A stretch of 13,983 bases of DNA from an uncultured Flavobacteriaceae bacterium (GCA_913051755.1 CAJXBR010000017.1:1-13983); one strand, 5' to 3'. Positions 1 to 9,279 are shown, counted from the first letter of the stretch. Program-made: numbers and translations. The notes: generated from the sequence alone by a model not told the origin.

Positions 1-678
1 TTTACAATGGATGCTGATTTACAAGATAATCCTAAAGAGTTAGAAGCACTTTACAATAAACTGAAAAGTGAGAATCTAGACCTGGTTTCTGGTTGGAAAA
101 AGGTGCGACATGATCCTCTTTTTACAAAGACGATTCCTTCAAGGTTCTACAATTGGACTGCACGCCTTTTTTCAGGAATCCCTTTACATGATTTTAACTG
201 TGGCCTGAAGGCATACAGAAAAGAAGTTGTAAAATCGATTCAAGTCCATGGTGAAATGCATCGATACATCCCACTGTTGGCCAAACATGTTGGATATAGT
301 GCCATTGGGGAACAGGTTGTTGAACACAGTGCACGAAAATATGGGAAAACCAAGTTTGGTCCCAAACGATTTGTCAATGGGTTTTTGGATCTGATCACAC
401 TTCTTTTTTTACAGCGATTTGGCAAACGACCTATGCATTTTTTTGGGTTGGTTGGAACATTGATGCTCGTCACTGGTTTTGGCTTTGCTTTGTACCTAGG
501 GATCGATAAACTCTATCTAGAAACAGAAGGCCGACTGATTACCGAAAGACCTGAGTTTTACATTGCCTTAACGACCATGATCTTAGGAAGTCAGTTTTTT
601 CTTGCTGGGTTTTTAGCAGAGTTGTTTCTAAGAAGTCGAAACAAAATTCCGAATTATAAGATTCGCGAAACAATTTAA
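1..678 (+). CDS. Family 2 glycosyltransferase, polyprenyl-phosphate type (5' end missing)
   Basis: Inner-membrane glycosyltransferase of the DPM1/GtrB type, which moves a sugar from a nucleotide-sugar to polyprenyl phosphate on the cytoplasmic face. The frame is open from base 1, so the gene begins upstream; 225 residues are visible of the roughly 310-320 usual for the family, so the N-terminal third with the nucleotide-binding strand is absent. Residues 3-9 of the fragment (MDADLQD) hold the DxD metal and nucleotide-sugar motif. A conserved HDFNCGLKAYR stretch starts at residue 63, followed by HRYIP and an RKYGKTKFG segment. Two membrane helices lie near residues 146-167 and 186-208, and the protein ends in a basic tail. 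The Met at base 7 is internal, not a start. No terminator is seen before the next promoter. The family is clear; the sugar donor and final glycan are unknown. Confidence 0.9.
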   Translation, partial: FTMDADLQDNPKELEALYNKLKSENLDLVSGWKKVRHDPLFTKTIPSRFYNWTARLFSGIPLHDFNCGLKAYRKEVVKSIQVHGEMHRYIPLLAKHVGYSAIGEQVVEHSARKYGKTKFGPKRFVNGFLDLITLLFLQRFGKRPMHFFGLVGTLMLVTGFGFALYLGIDKLYLETEGRLITERPEFYIALTTMILGSQFFLAGFLAELFLRSRNKIPNYKIRETI

Positions 679-680
679 GG

Positions 681-709
681 GTTGAAAATCAAATGATTGC
701 CTAAATTTG
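681..709 (+). promoter_or_regulatory. Candidate Bacteroidota-type promoter for the phosphomutase unit
   Basis: TAAATTTG at 702-709 matches the TAnnTTTG -7 consensus known for Bacteroidota primary sigma factors. GTTG at 681-684, 17 bases upstream, fits the TTG-type -33 element. Transcription would start near 714-717, giving a leader of about 12-15 bases before the ATG at 729. This is the best-formed promoter in the window because it is the only one with a credible -33. Call based on motif match only. Confidence 0.5.
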
Positions 710-728
710 TTGCTTGTAATTAAATCCA

Positions 729-2438
729 ATGGATGACAACTTTATGGTTCAGGTTGCCAAATGGCAAAAAGATCCTTTTGACAAAAAAACACAAGAAAAA
801 GTTACTGCCCTTTTAAACAACCCCAAAGCGTTAGAAGATGCCTTTTATACCAACCTATCATTTGGGACTGGGGGTATGCGCGGCATCATGGGCGTTGGCA
901 CCAATCGAGTGAATCGATATACTTTTGGACGCAACACCCAAGGACTAAGCAACTACATCAAAAAAAAGTTTCCTGATAAACAAGCAAAGGTCATTATTGG
1001 GTATGACTGTAGACACCAAAGTGATACACTTGCGCAAACTGTGGCAGATATTTTTTCTGCAAACGATATTCATGTCTATCTTTTTTCGGCACTTCGGCCA
1101 ACCCCTGAAGTGTCATTCGCTGTGCGTGAGTTGGGCGCTCAATGTGGTGTTGTTCTTACTGCCTCCCACAACCCACCTGAATATAATGGCTATAAGGTCT
1201 ATTGGGAAGATGGTGGACAGATTGTACCACCACACGACAATGCGATTATTGAAGAAATTAATGCCAGTCAATTTTCTGACATTCAATTTGTTGCCAAACC
1301 AGAGAATATTACATCTATAGACAAAGAAGTAGATGAGGTCTTTCAAGATGCTTGCGTTGCCAATGGTCGACTGGGGAATGGCGATCGATCAAAACTCAAA
1401 ATTGTATTCACTTCACTTCACGGCACATCGATTACTGCTATTCCAGCTGTGTTGCAAAAAGCAGCCTACTCACAAGTCTATATTGTAGATGAACAAGCTG
1501 AACCAGATGGGGATTTTCCAACAGTAGATTCTCCCAACCCTGAAGAACCTGCAGCGCTAGCTTTGGCACTACAAAAAGCAGAGGAAGTCAATGCTGACAT
1601 TGTGATTGGCACTGACCCAGATGCAGATCGATTAGGGATAGCTGTTCGAAATCAAAAGGGCGAGTTGGAACTCCTCAATGGCAATCAAACGATGATTGTA
1701 ATGACCCAGTTTATTTTGAAACATCTCAAACGAGATCAAAACAAAGCTTATTTCATTGGGTCAACTGTTGTTTCAACCCCCATGATGGAAAAGTTGGCAT
1801 CACACTACAACCTCGATTGCAAAATAGGCTTAACTGGTTTTAAATGGATTGCTAAAATGATTGAAGATTATCCTGATGAAGCTTTTGTAGGAGGCGGCGA
1901 AGAGAGTTTTGGATTTATGGTTGGGGATTTTGTACGAGACAAAGACGCCATCACATCATCATTACTCGCATGTGAAATCGCATCAACTGCCCTATCAAAT
2001 GGTGAAACCTTTTTCGATCAGCTGCTAAAAGCCTATGAGAAATTTGGGTTATATCAAGAAAAACTGGTCTCATTTGTAAAAAAAGGAAAAGAGGGTGCAC
2101 ATGAGATAAAACAAATGATGGACAATCTTCGAAAAACACCACCCATTGAAATCGATGGTGTTGTGATTGAAACCATTGAAGATTTTAAAACAGGAATAAA
2201 ACTCGACTGTAAGAGTGGTAAAAAAGAAAAGATGACGCTTCCCAAATCAGATGTCATTATATTTACAGCTGAAAATGGCACCAAAGTCGCAGCGCGACCG
2301 AGCGGCACTGAGCCAAAAATCAAATTTTATTTCAGTGTTCACTGTCCTTTCAATAATCGTTTAGAATACACTGCATTGCGCTCAGATTTAATCGATAGAA
2401 TTGATCGTATGTGCGTGCAATTAGGATTAACAGCATGA
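729..2438 (+). CDS. Phospho-sugar mutase (phosphoglucomutase/phosphomannomutase, alpha-D-phosphohexomutase family)
   Basis: Cytoplasmic enzyme that interconverts hexose 1-phosphate and 6-phosphate through a phosphoserine intermediate, feeding nucleotide-sugar synthesis and glycogen or glycolytic metabolism. At 569 residues it has the length of the long phosphoglucomutase-type mutases of Bacteroidota and Firmicutes. All four active-site loops are intact: TASHNP with the phosphorylated serine at S146; the Mg-binding DPDADR with D296, D298 and D300; the sugar-specificity loop GEESFG at 390-395; and the phosphate-binding RPSGTEP at 523-529. The N-terminal FGTGGMRG around residues 45-52 is also typical. 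The ATG at 729 sits just after a -7 element, which supports the start. The stop shares bases with the ATG of the exporter (ATGA), so the two are co-transcribed and probably translationally coupled. Glucose versus mannose (or ribose) preference cannot be settled from sequence. Confidence 0.93.
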   Translation: MDDNFMVQVAKWQKDPFDKKTQEKVTALLNNPKALEDAFYTNLSFGTGGMRGIMGVGTNRVNRYTFGRNTQGLSNYIKKKFPDKQAKVIIGYDCRHQSDTLAQTVADIFSANDIHVYLFSALRPTPEVSFAVRELGAQCGVVLTASHNPPEYNGYKVYWEDGGQIVPPHDNAIIEEINASQFSDIQFVAKPENITSIDKEVDEVFQDACVANGRLGNGDRSKLKIVFTSLHGTSITAIPAVLQKAAYSQVYIVDEQAEPDGDFPTVDSPNPEEPAALALALQKAEEVNADIVIGTDPDADRLGIAVRNQKGELELLNGNQTMIVMTQFILKHLKRDQNKAYFIGSTVVSTPMMEKLASHYNLDCKIGLTGFKWIAKMIEDYPDEAFVGGGEESFGFMVGDFVRDKDAITSSLLACEIASTALSNGETFFDQLLKAYEKFGLYQEKLVSFVKKGKEGAHEIKQMMDNLRKTPPIEIDGVVIETIEDFKTGIKLDCKSGKKEKMTLPKSDVIIFTAENGTKVAARPSGTEPKIKFYFSVHCPFNNRLEYTALRSDLIDRIDRMCVQLGLTA

Positions 2439-4258
2439 CCTATTTTTGGAAAATATTTCGATTTGCCAAGCCCTACTCCAAGTACATGGCGCTGAATATT
2501 TTCTTCAATATTTTGTATGCTTTCTTTAATGCTTTTTCATTTTTGGTGCTTATGCCGATGTTGGAAGTATTGTTTGGGGAAAACCGAGCTGTTTACACCA
2601 AACCCTCCTTTTCAGGTGCGTTAGATTTTAAAACCTACATCTCTGAACGAATGAGTTTTGAAATCACTCTTTATGCCAGCGATGACCCAAAGCGTGCTTT
2701 AGTATTGGTGATTTCCTTGATTTTAGTCACCTTTTTATTAAAAAATCTATTCAACTACATTGCGTTGTTCTTCATCACTTTTTTGCGCAATGGGATTTTA
2801 AAAGATATCCGAATCGCATTGTACAACACAATTACTAATTTGTCGATTGCACACTTTACTGAAAAGCGAAAAGGTGATTTTATGTCGCGTGTTTCAAACG
2901 ACGTTACTGAAGTTCAATATAGCTTTTTATCCATACTCGAGCTGCTCATTCGCGAACCACTCACAATTTTATTTGCGCTGATTATGATGTTCAGCATCAG
3001 TCCTCAACTCTCAATATTTGTGCTGTTGTTTGTACCATTTGCTGGTATCATCATTTCAAGAATAGGAAAGACACTACAACCCAAATCAAATAAGGTTCAA
3101 ATTGAAGTTGGTGATATTCTTTCCAAGATTGAGGAGACCATTGGCGGACTCAATATCATTAAAGCTTTTCGAGCAGAAAAAGCGTTTCAAAATAATTTTA
3201 AAGCAACGAATCATCGTTTGTTTAAACTATCAAATAGTTTGATCAATCGGATGAACTTATCGAGCCCTCTCAGTGAATTTTTAGGCATTGGTGTCTTTGG
3301 AATTTTATTGTGGTATGGTGGCAGTTTGGTGCTTGTGGAAAAAGAGCTCAACGCTGCAGCCTTTCTCACCTTTTTGGCATTGGCATATGGTGTATTAACC
3401 CCTGCAAAAGGCATTAGTAAAGCATTGTACAGCATCAAAAAAGGGAATGCAGCTGCTGCTCGTATCCTTGAAATACTCGAAACCAACAACCCCATCAAGG
3501 ATCCAGCAAAACCTGAGAGACTTAACGCTTTCAAAAAAGAAGTAGTATTTGATAATGTCTCTTTTGCCTATGAAGATAAAATTGTGATTGAAAAGCTCAA
3601 TTTGAGCATCCCAAAAGGATCATCTGTAGCACTCGTTGGACCCTCTGGTGGAGGTAAAACAACCATTGCAAATCTAGTCCCTCGTTTCTATGATGTTAGT
3701 GATGGTTCCATTTCTATCGATGGTATAGACATTCGAAAATTGACCAAAGATAAGCTGCGTTCATTTATGGGAATCGTTACGCAAGAGGCTATTTTGTTCA
3801 ACGATACTGTTGCGAATAATCTTCGAATTGCAAAGCCTGACGCCACTGAAAAAGAACTTCAAAATGCAGCTGAAATTGCTAACGCATTATCGTTTATCAA
3901 GGCCCTTCCCCAAGGATTTGATACAGTGATTGGAGAACGAGGAAACAAGCTTTCAGGTGGGCAAAAACAAAGACTATCGATCGCTAGGGCTGTGCTTAAA
4001 AATCCAGGGATTCTAATCTTAGATGAGGCAACTTCTGCCCTAGACACAGAATCTGAACGATTGGTACAGGACGCACTGATCGAAATGATGAAAAATAGAA
4101 CATCCATTGTCATTGCCCATCGTTTATCAACCATACAGAATGTAGATTTGATTATTGTTTTACAGAATGGAAAGATTGTTGAAAGAGGTACACATGATGA
4201 ATTGATTTCCAAAAAGGGTGCTTACAACAAACTCATCGAACTCCAATCTTTTCAATAA
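2435..4258 (+). CDS. MsbA-like ABC exporter (fused membrane and ATPase domains)
   Basis: Half-size type IV ABC exporter of 607 residues, expected to work as a homodimer in the inner membrane, probably flipping lipid A precursors or other lipids and drugs outward. Residues 1 to about 330 form the transmembrane domain with hydrophobic stretches near 15-45, 85-115, 170-210 and 265-310. The ATPase domain starts near 370: Walker A GPSGGGKTT at 402-410 (K408), Q-loop Q450, signature LSGGQ at 506-510, Walker B ILILDE with D530 and catalytic E531, and H-loop H562. All motifs are intact, so the pump should be active. The frame is open from a GTG at 2411, but the ATG at 2435 gives the family-like start MTYFWKIF and an ATGA overlap with the mutase stop, so I chose it. 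The substrate is not determined; MsbA itself is possible, but Bacteroidota carry several paralogues. Confidence 0.92.
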   Translation: MTYFWKIFRFAKPYSKYMALNIFFNILYAFFNAFSFLVLMPMLEVLFGENRAVYTKPSFSGALDFKTYISERMSFEITLYASDDPKRALVLVISLILVTFLLKNLFNYIALFFITFLRNGILKDIRIALYNTITNLSIAHFTEKRKGDFMSRVSNDVTEVQYSFLSILELLIREPLTILFALIMMFSISPQLSIFVLLFVPFAGIIISRIGKTLQPKSNKVQIEVGDILSKIEETIGGLNIIKAFRAEKAFQNNFKATNHRLFKLSNSLINRMNLSSPLSEFLGIGVFGILLWYGGSLVLVEKELNAAAFLTFLALAYGVLTPAKGISKALYSIKKGNAAAARILEILETNNPIKDPAKPERLNAFKKEVVFDNVSFAYEDKIVIEKLNLSIPKGSSVALVGPSGGGKTTIANLVPRFYDVSDGSISIDGIDIRKLTKDKLRSFMGIVTQEAILFNDTVANNLRIAKPDATEKELQNAAEIANALSFIKALPQGFDTVIGERGNKLSGGQKQRLSIARAVLKNPGILILDEATSALDTESERLVQDALIEMMKNRTSIVIAHRLSTIQNVDLIIVLQNGKIVERGTHDELISKKGAYNKLIELQSFQ

Positions 4259-4265
4259 TCAGTCG

Positions 4266-5498
4266 ATGAAGCAGGGGCATAAGCAAGTACGACTCCACAA
4301 AAACCTTGCAGTTGCTGTGGTCAACTGTTTGGAGGCTATTTTTAACCAAGGCAAACAGGCAGATAAGATCATTGCAAAAATGCTCAAGTCAGACAAGCGT
4401 TGGGGGAAACGAGATCGTGGATTTATTGCTGAAAACACTTATGAAATCATTCGTTGGAAACGCCTTTATGCCGAATTGGCTGATGTGAAAGAGCCCTTTA
4501 GCAATTCGAATCTCTGGCGGCTGCTCAGCGTGAGGTGGGTGCTACAAGGCATTTCACTTCCTCCTTGGGACGAGGTTCAGAAAACACCTGCTCGAAGGGT
4601 CAAGGGAAAATTTGATAGTCTTCAAAAACATCGAGCTTTGGTATGCTCGATTACAGATTGGTTGGATAACATTGGCGTTGCCAATTTTGGGGAAAGCAAA
4701 TGGCGAGATGAGCTCGACGCACTCAACACCCAAGCAAGTGTGGTGCTGCGCGTCAATAGATTAAAAACAAACCCTAAAATCCTTGAAAAAGAATTAACGC
4801 TAGAGGGGTTCAAGCTCGTTTCACACCCCTCCTATCCAGATGCTCTGATTTTGGAAGAAAGGGCAAATGTGTTTGACACTGAATCGTTTCAAAAGGGTTT
4901 CTTTGAGGTGCAAGATGCTTCTTCGCAGCTCGTTGGATATTTCGCAGAAGTATCTCCTGGGATGCAGGTAATCGATGCTTGTGCAGGTGCTGGTGGTAAG
5001 AGTTTACACCTCGCTGCCTTGATGGAAAACAAAGGGCAACTCACAGCACTGGATATTTATTCACACAAACTACATGAACTGAAAAGAAGAGCACGACGCG
5101 GAGGGGCACACAACATCACGACAAGACAAATCAGCTCGAACAAGGTGATTAAAAAACTACAAAATCGTGCTGATCGTGTTTTGATCGATGCACCTTGTAC
5201 TGGTCTAGGTGTATTGCGTCGCAACCCTGATGCAAAATGGAAAATTGATGCTGATTTTTTAGAAAGAGTAAAGCAAACACAACAACAAATTTTAAGTGTT
5301 TATGCGTCGATGGTTAAACCTGGCGGGAAACTGATCTATGCAACCTGCTCGATACTGAAAGAGGAAAACCAAGAGCAAGTAGAGCAGTTTTTAAAATCAC
5401 CAAAAGGAACTGAATTTACACTCGAAAAAGATAACTTGATAAGCCCTGCCAAAAGTGGTTTTGATGGGTTCTATATGGCAAGAATGATTCGATCATGA
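4266..5498 (+). CDS. RsmB/NOP-family SAM-dependent RNA (cytosine-5) methyltransferase
   Basis: Cytoplasmic enzyme predicted to methylate C5 of a cytosine in RNA, most likely 16S rRNA, using S-adenosylmethionine. The 410-residue protein has an N-terminal helical region (about 1-150) resembling the NusB-like RNA-binding part of RsmB, then a PUA-like/linker segment and a Rossmann methyltransferase core. DACAGAGGK at 237-245 is the SAM-binding loop. The two cysteines of the family are present: C311 in DAPCTGLGVLRRNP (motif IV, product release) and C361 in YATCS (motif VI, catalytic nucleophile). The open frame reaches back to a GTG at 4218 inside the ABC gene, but the ATG at 4266 leaves a 7-base gap and gives a normal N terminus, so it is preferred. 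It has no promoter of its own and is probably expressed from the mutase promoter. Orthology to E. coli RsmB (C967 target) is uncertain. Confidence 0.9.
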   Translation: MKQGHKQVRLHKNLAVAVVNCLEAIFNQGKQADKIIAKMLKSDKRWGKRDRGFIAENTYEIIRWKRLYAELADVKEPFSNSNLWRLLSVRWVLQGISLPPWDEVQKTPARRVKGKFDSLQKHRALVCSITDWLDNIGVANFGESKWRDELDALNTQASVVLRVNRLKTNPKILEKELTLEGFKLVSHPSYPDALILEERANVFDTESFQKGFFEVQDASSQLVGYFAEVSPGMQVIDACAGAGGKSLHLAALMENKGQLTALDIYSHKLHELKRRARRGGAHNITTRQISSNKVIKKLQNRADRVLIDAPCTGLGVLRRNPDAKWKIDADFLERVKQTQQQILSVYASMVKPGGKLIYATCSILKEENQEQVEQFLKSPKGTEFTLEKDNLISPAKSGFDGFYMARMIRS

Positions 5499-5569
5499 TT
5501 GTTGATAAATAAGTGAAAAGGATTCATACTTTCCTATCATTATCCATACCCTACAAACAATCAATTAAT

Positions 5570-5577
5570 TATTTTTG
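5570..5577 (+). promoter_or_regulatory. Candidate -7 element of the purL promoter
   Basis: TATTTTTG matches TAnnTTTG exactly, 17 bases before the ATG at 5595. No TTG or TTTG is found at the expected -33 distance. It lies in the 96-base gap after the methyltransferase gene, which holds no hairpin-plus-T-run terminator. A purine-responsive riboswitch is not visible, and the implied leader of about 10 bases is too short to hold one. Confidence 0.4.
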
Positions 5578-5594
5578 TACATCATTCTGTGTCT

Positions 5595-8500
5595 ATGATT
5601 TGTTTTTTTGGGGATACAACCCAACGCATCTTTGCCTTGCAGATTCAAACATCTATTGATGCAGATGTCATCTCTAAACTCAGCTGGCTATTTGGCGAGC
5701 AACCCTATCTTCAAAACACTACAATTGATGGTGTTTATGTAGGTCCACGAGTGAGCATGGTTACGCCTTGGAGCACCAACGCAGTTGAGATTACACAAAA
5801 TATGGGGATTGAAGGGATTGTTCGAATTGAGCAATTCATCCCTTTGGCAGCAGACGAAACCATTGATCCAATGACATCTGAACGTTTTGATGGTTTGGAT
5901 CAAAACTTGTTTAGCATCGACATCAAGCCAGAACCCATTCGTGAAATTGACGATATCGCTGCCTATAACAAAGCTGAGGGGCTATCGCTAAACAGTGATG
6001 AAGTGAATTATCTTGAGCAATTATCAAAGCAGCTCGGACGTTCATTAACCGACTCAGAAGTGTTTGGTTTTTCGCAAGTAAATTCAGAGCATTGTCGTCA
6101 TAAAATCTTCAATGGTTCTTTTGACATCGATGGGATTCAAAAAGAAGAGTCATTATTTTCTTTGATTAAAAACACTTCAAAAAAACACCCAGAAAACCTA
6201 GTCTCTGCATACAAAGACAATGTCGCTTTTATAAAAGGTCCGATCATTGAACAGTTTTCACCCCAACACGCAGACCAAGCTGGTGTTTACAGAAAAAAGA
6301 GCATTCCATCTATCATTTCGCTTAAGGCAGAAACGCACAATTTCCCCACCACTGTCGAGCCATTTAGTGGCGCTGCCACAGGTTCTGGGGGTGAAATAAG
6401 AGATCGGATGGCAGGTGGCACAGGGTCGATTCCCTTGGCAGGAACAGCTGTTTATATGACTTCTTATCCTCGAACCAAACCCAATCGCCCTTGGGAGCAT
6501 CAACCTCCGCGCGACTGGCTGTATCAAACACCATTGGATATTCTGATCCGAGCATCCAATGGAGCAAGTGATTTTGGAAATAAGTTTGGACAACCTCTCA
6601 TCACTGGTTCTTTATTGACTTTTGAACATGAGGAAAATGGTCGAACAATAGGCTATGATAAAGTTATTATGCTTGCTGGAGGTGTTGGTTATGCGCATGC
6701 CGATCACAATGCCAAAAGAATGCCAAAAAAAGGAGATCGTATTGTGATACTTGGTGGAGATAATTATCGTATTGGTATGGGAGGAGCTGCAGTATCGTCT
6801 GCCGATACAGGTGCTTTCTCTTCTGGAATTGAACTAAATGCTGTGCAACGCTCCAACCCCGAAATGCAGAAACGAGTTTCCAATGTGATTCGAGCATTGG
6901 CAGAATCTAATGATAACATGATCATATCTATTCACGATCATGGAGCAGGTGGCCACCTCAATTGCCTTTCAGAACTTGTTGAAGACACTGGAGGGATCAT
7001 CAATATCGATGCCTTGCCGATTGGCGACAAAACACTTTCGGCAAAAGAAATTATTGGAAACGAGTCGCAAGAACGAATGGGCTTGATTATCAGTAAAAAA
7101 GACCTTCCGAACTTGCAAAAAATTGCAGAACGAGAAAGAGCACCTCTGTTTGACGTGGGATATATCACTGAAGACAATCGTTTTGTGGTGCATTCTGAAA
7201 GTAAAAAAACCAAGCCGATTGACTTGTCTATTGATGATTTTTTTGGCAAAACACCAAAAACTGTTTTAGTCGATCAGCGTCAAGAAACACAGCTTTCAGA
7301 TGTGCCATTTGACCTCAAGAAACTCTACAGCGATGTCGAAAACTTACTCCAACTGGAAAGCGTTGCGTGCAAAGATTGGCTGACAAACAAAGTTGATCGC
7401 TGTGTTGGTGGTCGTGTTGCCCAACAACAAACTGTTGGATCACTTCAACTACCACTGGCAAACTGTGGGGTCGTTGCACTCGATTATTTGGGGGAAAAAG
7501 GAATTGCAACCTCTATTGGCCATGCTCCAGCAATTGCTCTGATTGATGCTGCAGCAGGGAGTCGAATTTCAATCGCTGAAGCATTGACAAACATCATTTG
7601 GGCTCCTCTTGAAAATGGATTAAGTGCTATTAGCCTTTCTGCCAATTGGATGTGGCCCTGCAACAATCAAGGGGAAGACGAACGCCTTTATAGTGCTGTT
7701 GAAGCCTGTGCTGCTTTTGCGATTTCTCTGGGTGTCAATATCCCAACAGGAAAAGATTCTTTGTCGATGAAACAAAAATATAGTGACAAAGAAGTATTGG
7801 CACCAGGAACTGTCATCATATCTGCATCTGCACATTGTAGCGATATCAAAAGTGTTGTTCACCCGATGGCACGTCCCAAAAAAGGGAAGCTCTACTATAT
7901 TCCAATGAGCGATCAAAACTGTCAACTTGGAGGAACTGCCTATGCACAACTCAAAAATTGTGTAGGGAATCAAGCAGCTGATGTGAGTGATGCCGCGCAG
8001 TTTAAAGTGAATTTTGATGCCATACAGGAGCTTGTCAAAAAGCGTGAAATCTATGCTGGGCATGACATTGGTTCGGGAGGTCTCATAACCACTTTACTAG
8101 AGATGTGTTTTGCTGAAAATAAAATTGGGTTGCGCATTGACTTATCTTCATTTGATCCACAAATAATATACGCTGAAAGCCCTGCTGTTGTGATTCAAAT
8201 CAATGCTGAAAGCGCACAGCACCTCAAAAGAAAAGGTGTCTCCATTTTCGAAATCGGTGAAGTCAACGAATCAGATATTGTCAAAATTCATTTGGGAAGT
8301 GATCGCTTTGATTTTCATATCCCCACCTATCGAAAACATTGGATGACAACCTCTTATTTGATGGACAACCATCAAACAGTTCCTGCAAAAGCAAAAGAAC
8401 GATTTGAAAACATCGAAAAAACACCACTGACCTTTTCATTCCCATCCTCATTTGATGGAAAGCTGCCTAGTGTCAATCAAGATCAGCGAATCAATGCAGC

Positions 8501-9239
8501 AATTATACGCGAAAAAGGAAGTAACTCTGAACGTGAAATGGCCTACATGATGGATTTGGCTGGCTTTGAAGTCAAAGATATTCATATGACAGATTTGATG
8601 TCTGGGCAAGAAGATCTTAGCGATGTGCAATTGATTGTAGCTGTTGGAGGGTTTTCAAACTCGGATGTGCTTGGCTCTGCCAAAGGGTGGGCAGGTACAT
8701 TTACATACAATGCCTTTGCCAAAAAAGCAATTACAGACTTCTTTCAACGTCCAGATACGCTTTCTTTAGGTGTTTGTAATGGTTGCCAGCTTTTTGTTGA
8801 ATTGGGTTTATTGCACCCCACTCATAAGCAAAAGCCTAAAATGAAACACAACGATTCTGGAAAATTTGAATGTGTATTTAGCACCATTGATATTCAATCC
8901 AACAACACTGTGTTGTTTCAGGGCTTGAGTGGCACAAGACTGGGAATTTGGTCAGCGCATGGAGAGGGTCGTTTTGCGCTTCCATTGGAGGAAAGTGATT
9001 ATCAAATTGTAGGTAAATACTCCTATGACCACTACCCTGCAAACCCAAATGGATCAGATTATGGGACTGCAATATTGAGCAGTGATGATGGGCGTCATGT
9101 TGTGATGATGCCTCATTTAGAACGTTCCATCTTCCCTTGGAATTGGGCACATTACCCAGATGACAGAAAAGAGGATATCATCTCACCATGGGTGAAGGCC
9201 CTTATTGATGCCAACAAGTGGTTTCAAACGGGTCAGTAG
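5595..9239 (+). CDS. purL: Phosphoribosylformylglycinamidine synthase (FGAM synthase), large single-chain form
   Basis: Fourth step of purine synthesis: converts FGAR, ATP and glutamine to FGAM in the cytoplasm. The 1214-residue chain is the large form found in Proteobacteria, Bacteroidota and eukaryotes, with every part fused. The order is a PurS-like N-terminal domain, a linker with NSEHCRHK at 163-170, two FGAM-synthase (AIRS-like) halves (KAETHNFPTT with H248; second half from about 606, GRVAQQQTVG), and a C-terminal class I glutamine amidotransferase from about 965. The amidotransferase triad is complete: nucleophile C1061 in GVCNGCQ, H1174 and E1176 in MMPHLERS. No separate purS or purQ is needed. 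The open frame begins at a GTG (5589), but the ATG at 5595 gives the usual MI-FFG start and is preferred. It is a single-gene unit between its own -7 element and that of the acyl-CoA synthetase. Confidence 0.97.
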   Translation: MICFFGDTTQRIFALQIQTSIDADVISKLSWLFGEQPYLQNTTIDGVYVGPRVSMVTPWSTNAVEITQNMGIEGIVRIEQFIPLAADETIDPMTSERFDGLDQNLFSIDIKPEPIREIDDIAAYNKAEGLSLNSDEVNYLEQLSKQLGRSLTDSEVFGFSQVNSEHCRHKIFNGSFDIDGIQKEESLFSLIKNTSKKHPENLVSAYKDNVAFIKGPIIEQFSPQHADQAGVYRKKSIPSIISLKAETHNFPTTVEPFSGAATGSGGEIRDRMAGGTGSIPLAGTAVYMTSYPRTKPNRPWEHQPPRDWLYQTPLDILIRASNGASDFGNKFGQPLITGSLLTFEHEENGRTIGYDKVIMLAGGVGYAHADHNAKRMPKKGDRIVILGGDNYRIGMGGAAVSSADTGAFSSGIELNAVQRSNPEMQKRVSNVIRALAESNDNMIISIHDHGAGGHLNCLSELVEDTGGIINIDALPIGDKTLSAKEIIGNESQERMGLIISKKDLPNLQKIAERERAPLFDVGYITEDNRFVVHSESKKTKPIDLSIDDFFGKTPKTVLVDQRQETQLSDVPFDLKKLYSDVENLLQLESVACKDWLTNKVDRCVGGRVAQQQTVGSLQLPLANCGVVALDYLGEKGIATSIGHAPAIALIDAAAGSRISIAEALTNIIWAPLENGLSAISLSANWMWPCNNQGEDERLYSAVEACAAFAISLGVNIPTGKDSLSMKQKYSDKEVLAPGTVIISASAHCSDIKSVVHPMARPKKGKLYYIPMSDQNCQLGGTAYAQLKNCVGNQAADVSDAAQFKVNFDAIQELVKKREIYAGHDIGSGGLITTLLEMCFAENKIGLRIDLSSFDPQIIYAESPAVVIQINAESAQHLKRKGVSIFEIGEVNESDIVKIHLGSDRFDFHIPTYRKHWMTTSYLMDNHQTVPAKAKERFENIEKTPLTFSFPSSFDGKLPSVNQDQRINAAIIREKGSNSEREMAYMMDLAGFEVKDIHMTDLMSGQEDLSDVQLIVAVGGFSNSDVLGSAKGWAGTFTYNAFAKKAITDFFQRPDTLSLGVCNGCQLFVELGLLHPTHKQKPKMKHNDSGKFECVFSTIDIQSNNTVLFQGLSGTRLGIWSAHGEGRFALPLEESDYQIVGKYSYDHYPANPNGSDYGTAILSSDDGRHVVMMPHLERSIFPWNWAHYPDDRKEDIISPWVKALIDANKWFQTGQ

Positions 9240-9271
9240 GTCAATGATTTTTTCTTTTCAATAAATAAATG

Positions 9272-9279
9272 CATATTTG
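9272..9279 (+). promoter_or_regulatory. Weak candidate -7 element for the acyl-CoA synthetase gene
   Basis: CATATTTG matches TAnnTTTG at all but the first position and ends 15 bases before the ATG at 9295. TTTC at 9251-9254 is a poor -33 candidate at a 17-base spacing. The intergenic gap (9240-9294) is AT-rich and has no terminator-like hairpin, so read-through from purL is not excluded. Confidence 0.3.

Noticed and set aside
687..698. Small palindrome AATCA-AA-TGATT between the -33 and -7 of the mutase promoter
   Set aside because: Arms of only 5 bases in AT-rich sequence with no linked regulator; not distinguishable from chance.
957..970. A-rich slippery-like run (A AAA AAG) in the mutase gene
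   Set aside because: The mutase frame is continuous and complete through it, with all motifs downstream; no alternative-frame product is supported.
1118..1190. Internal plus-strand frame overlapping the mutase (997-1320)
   Set aside because: It runs out of frame through the TASHNP active-site region of an intact mutase and has no family resemblance.
5496..5563. Exact 8-base inverted repeat TGATTGTT (5496-5503) / AACAATCA (5556-5563) in the methyltransferase-purL gap
   Set aside because: The arms are 52 bases apart, AT-rich, overlap a stop codon, and lack a T-run. An 8-base match in AT-rich DNA at this spacing is easily chance.
6658..6680. TTATTATGCTTGC inside purL, resembling the left arm of the marR operator
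   Set aside because: It encodes conserved PurL residues (VIMLAGG) and has no right-hand arm.
7620..8063. A 147-codon open frame on the minus strand inside purL, with several other minus-strand frames of 100-117 codons under the other genes
   Set aside because: Each lies wholly within a conserved plus-strand gene with intact motifs, and the translations look like no known protein. They are antisense shadows of coding bias.
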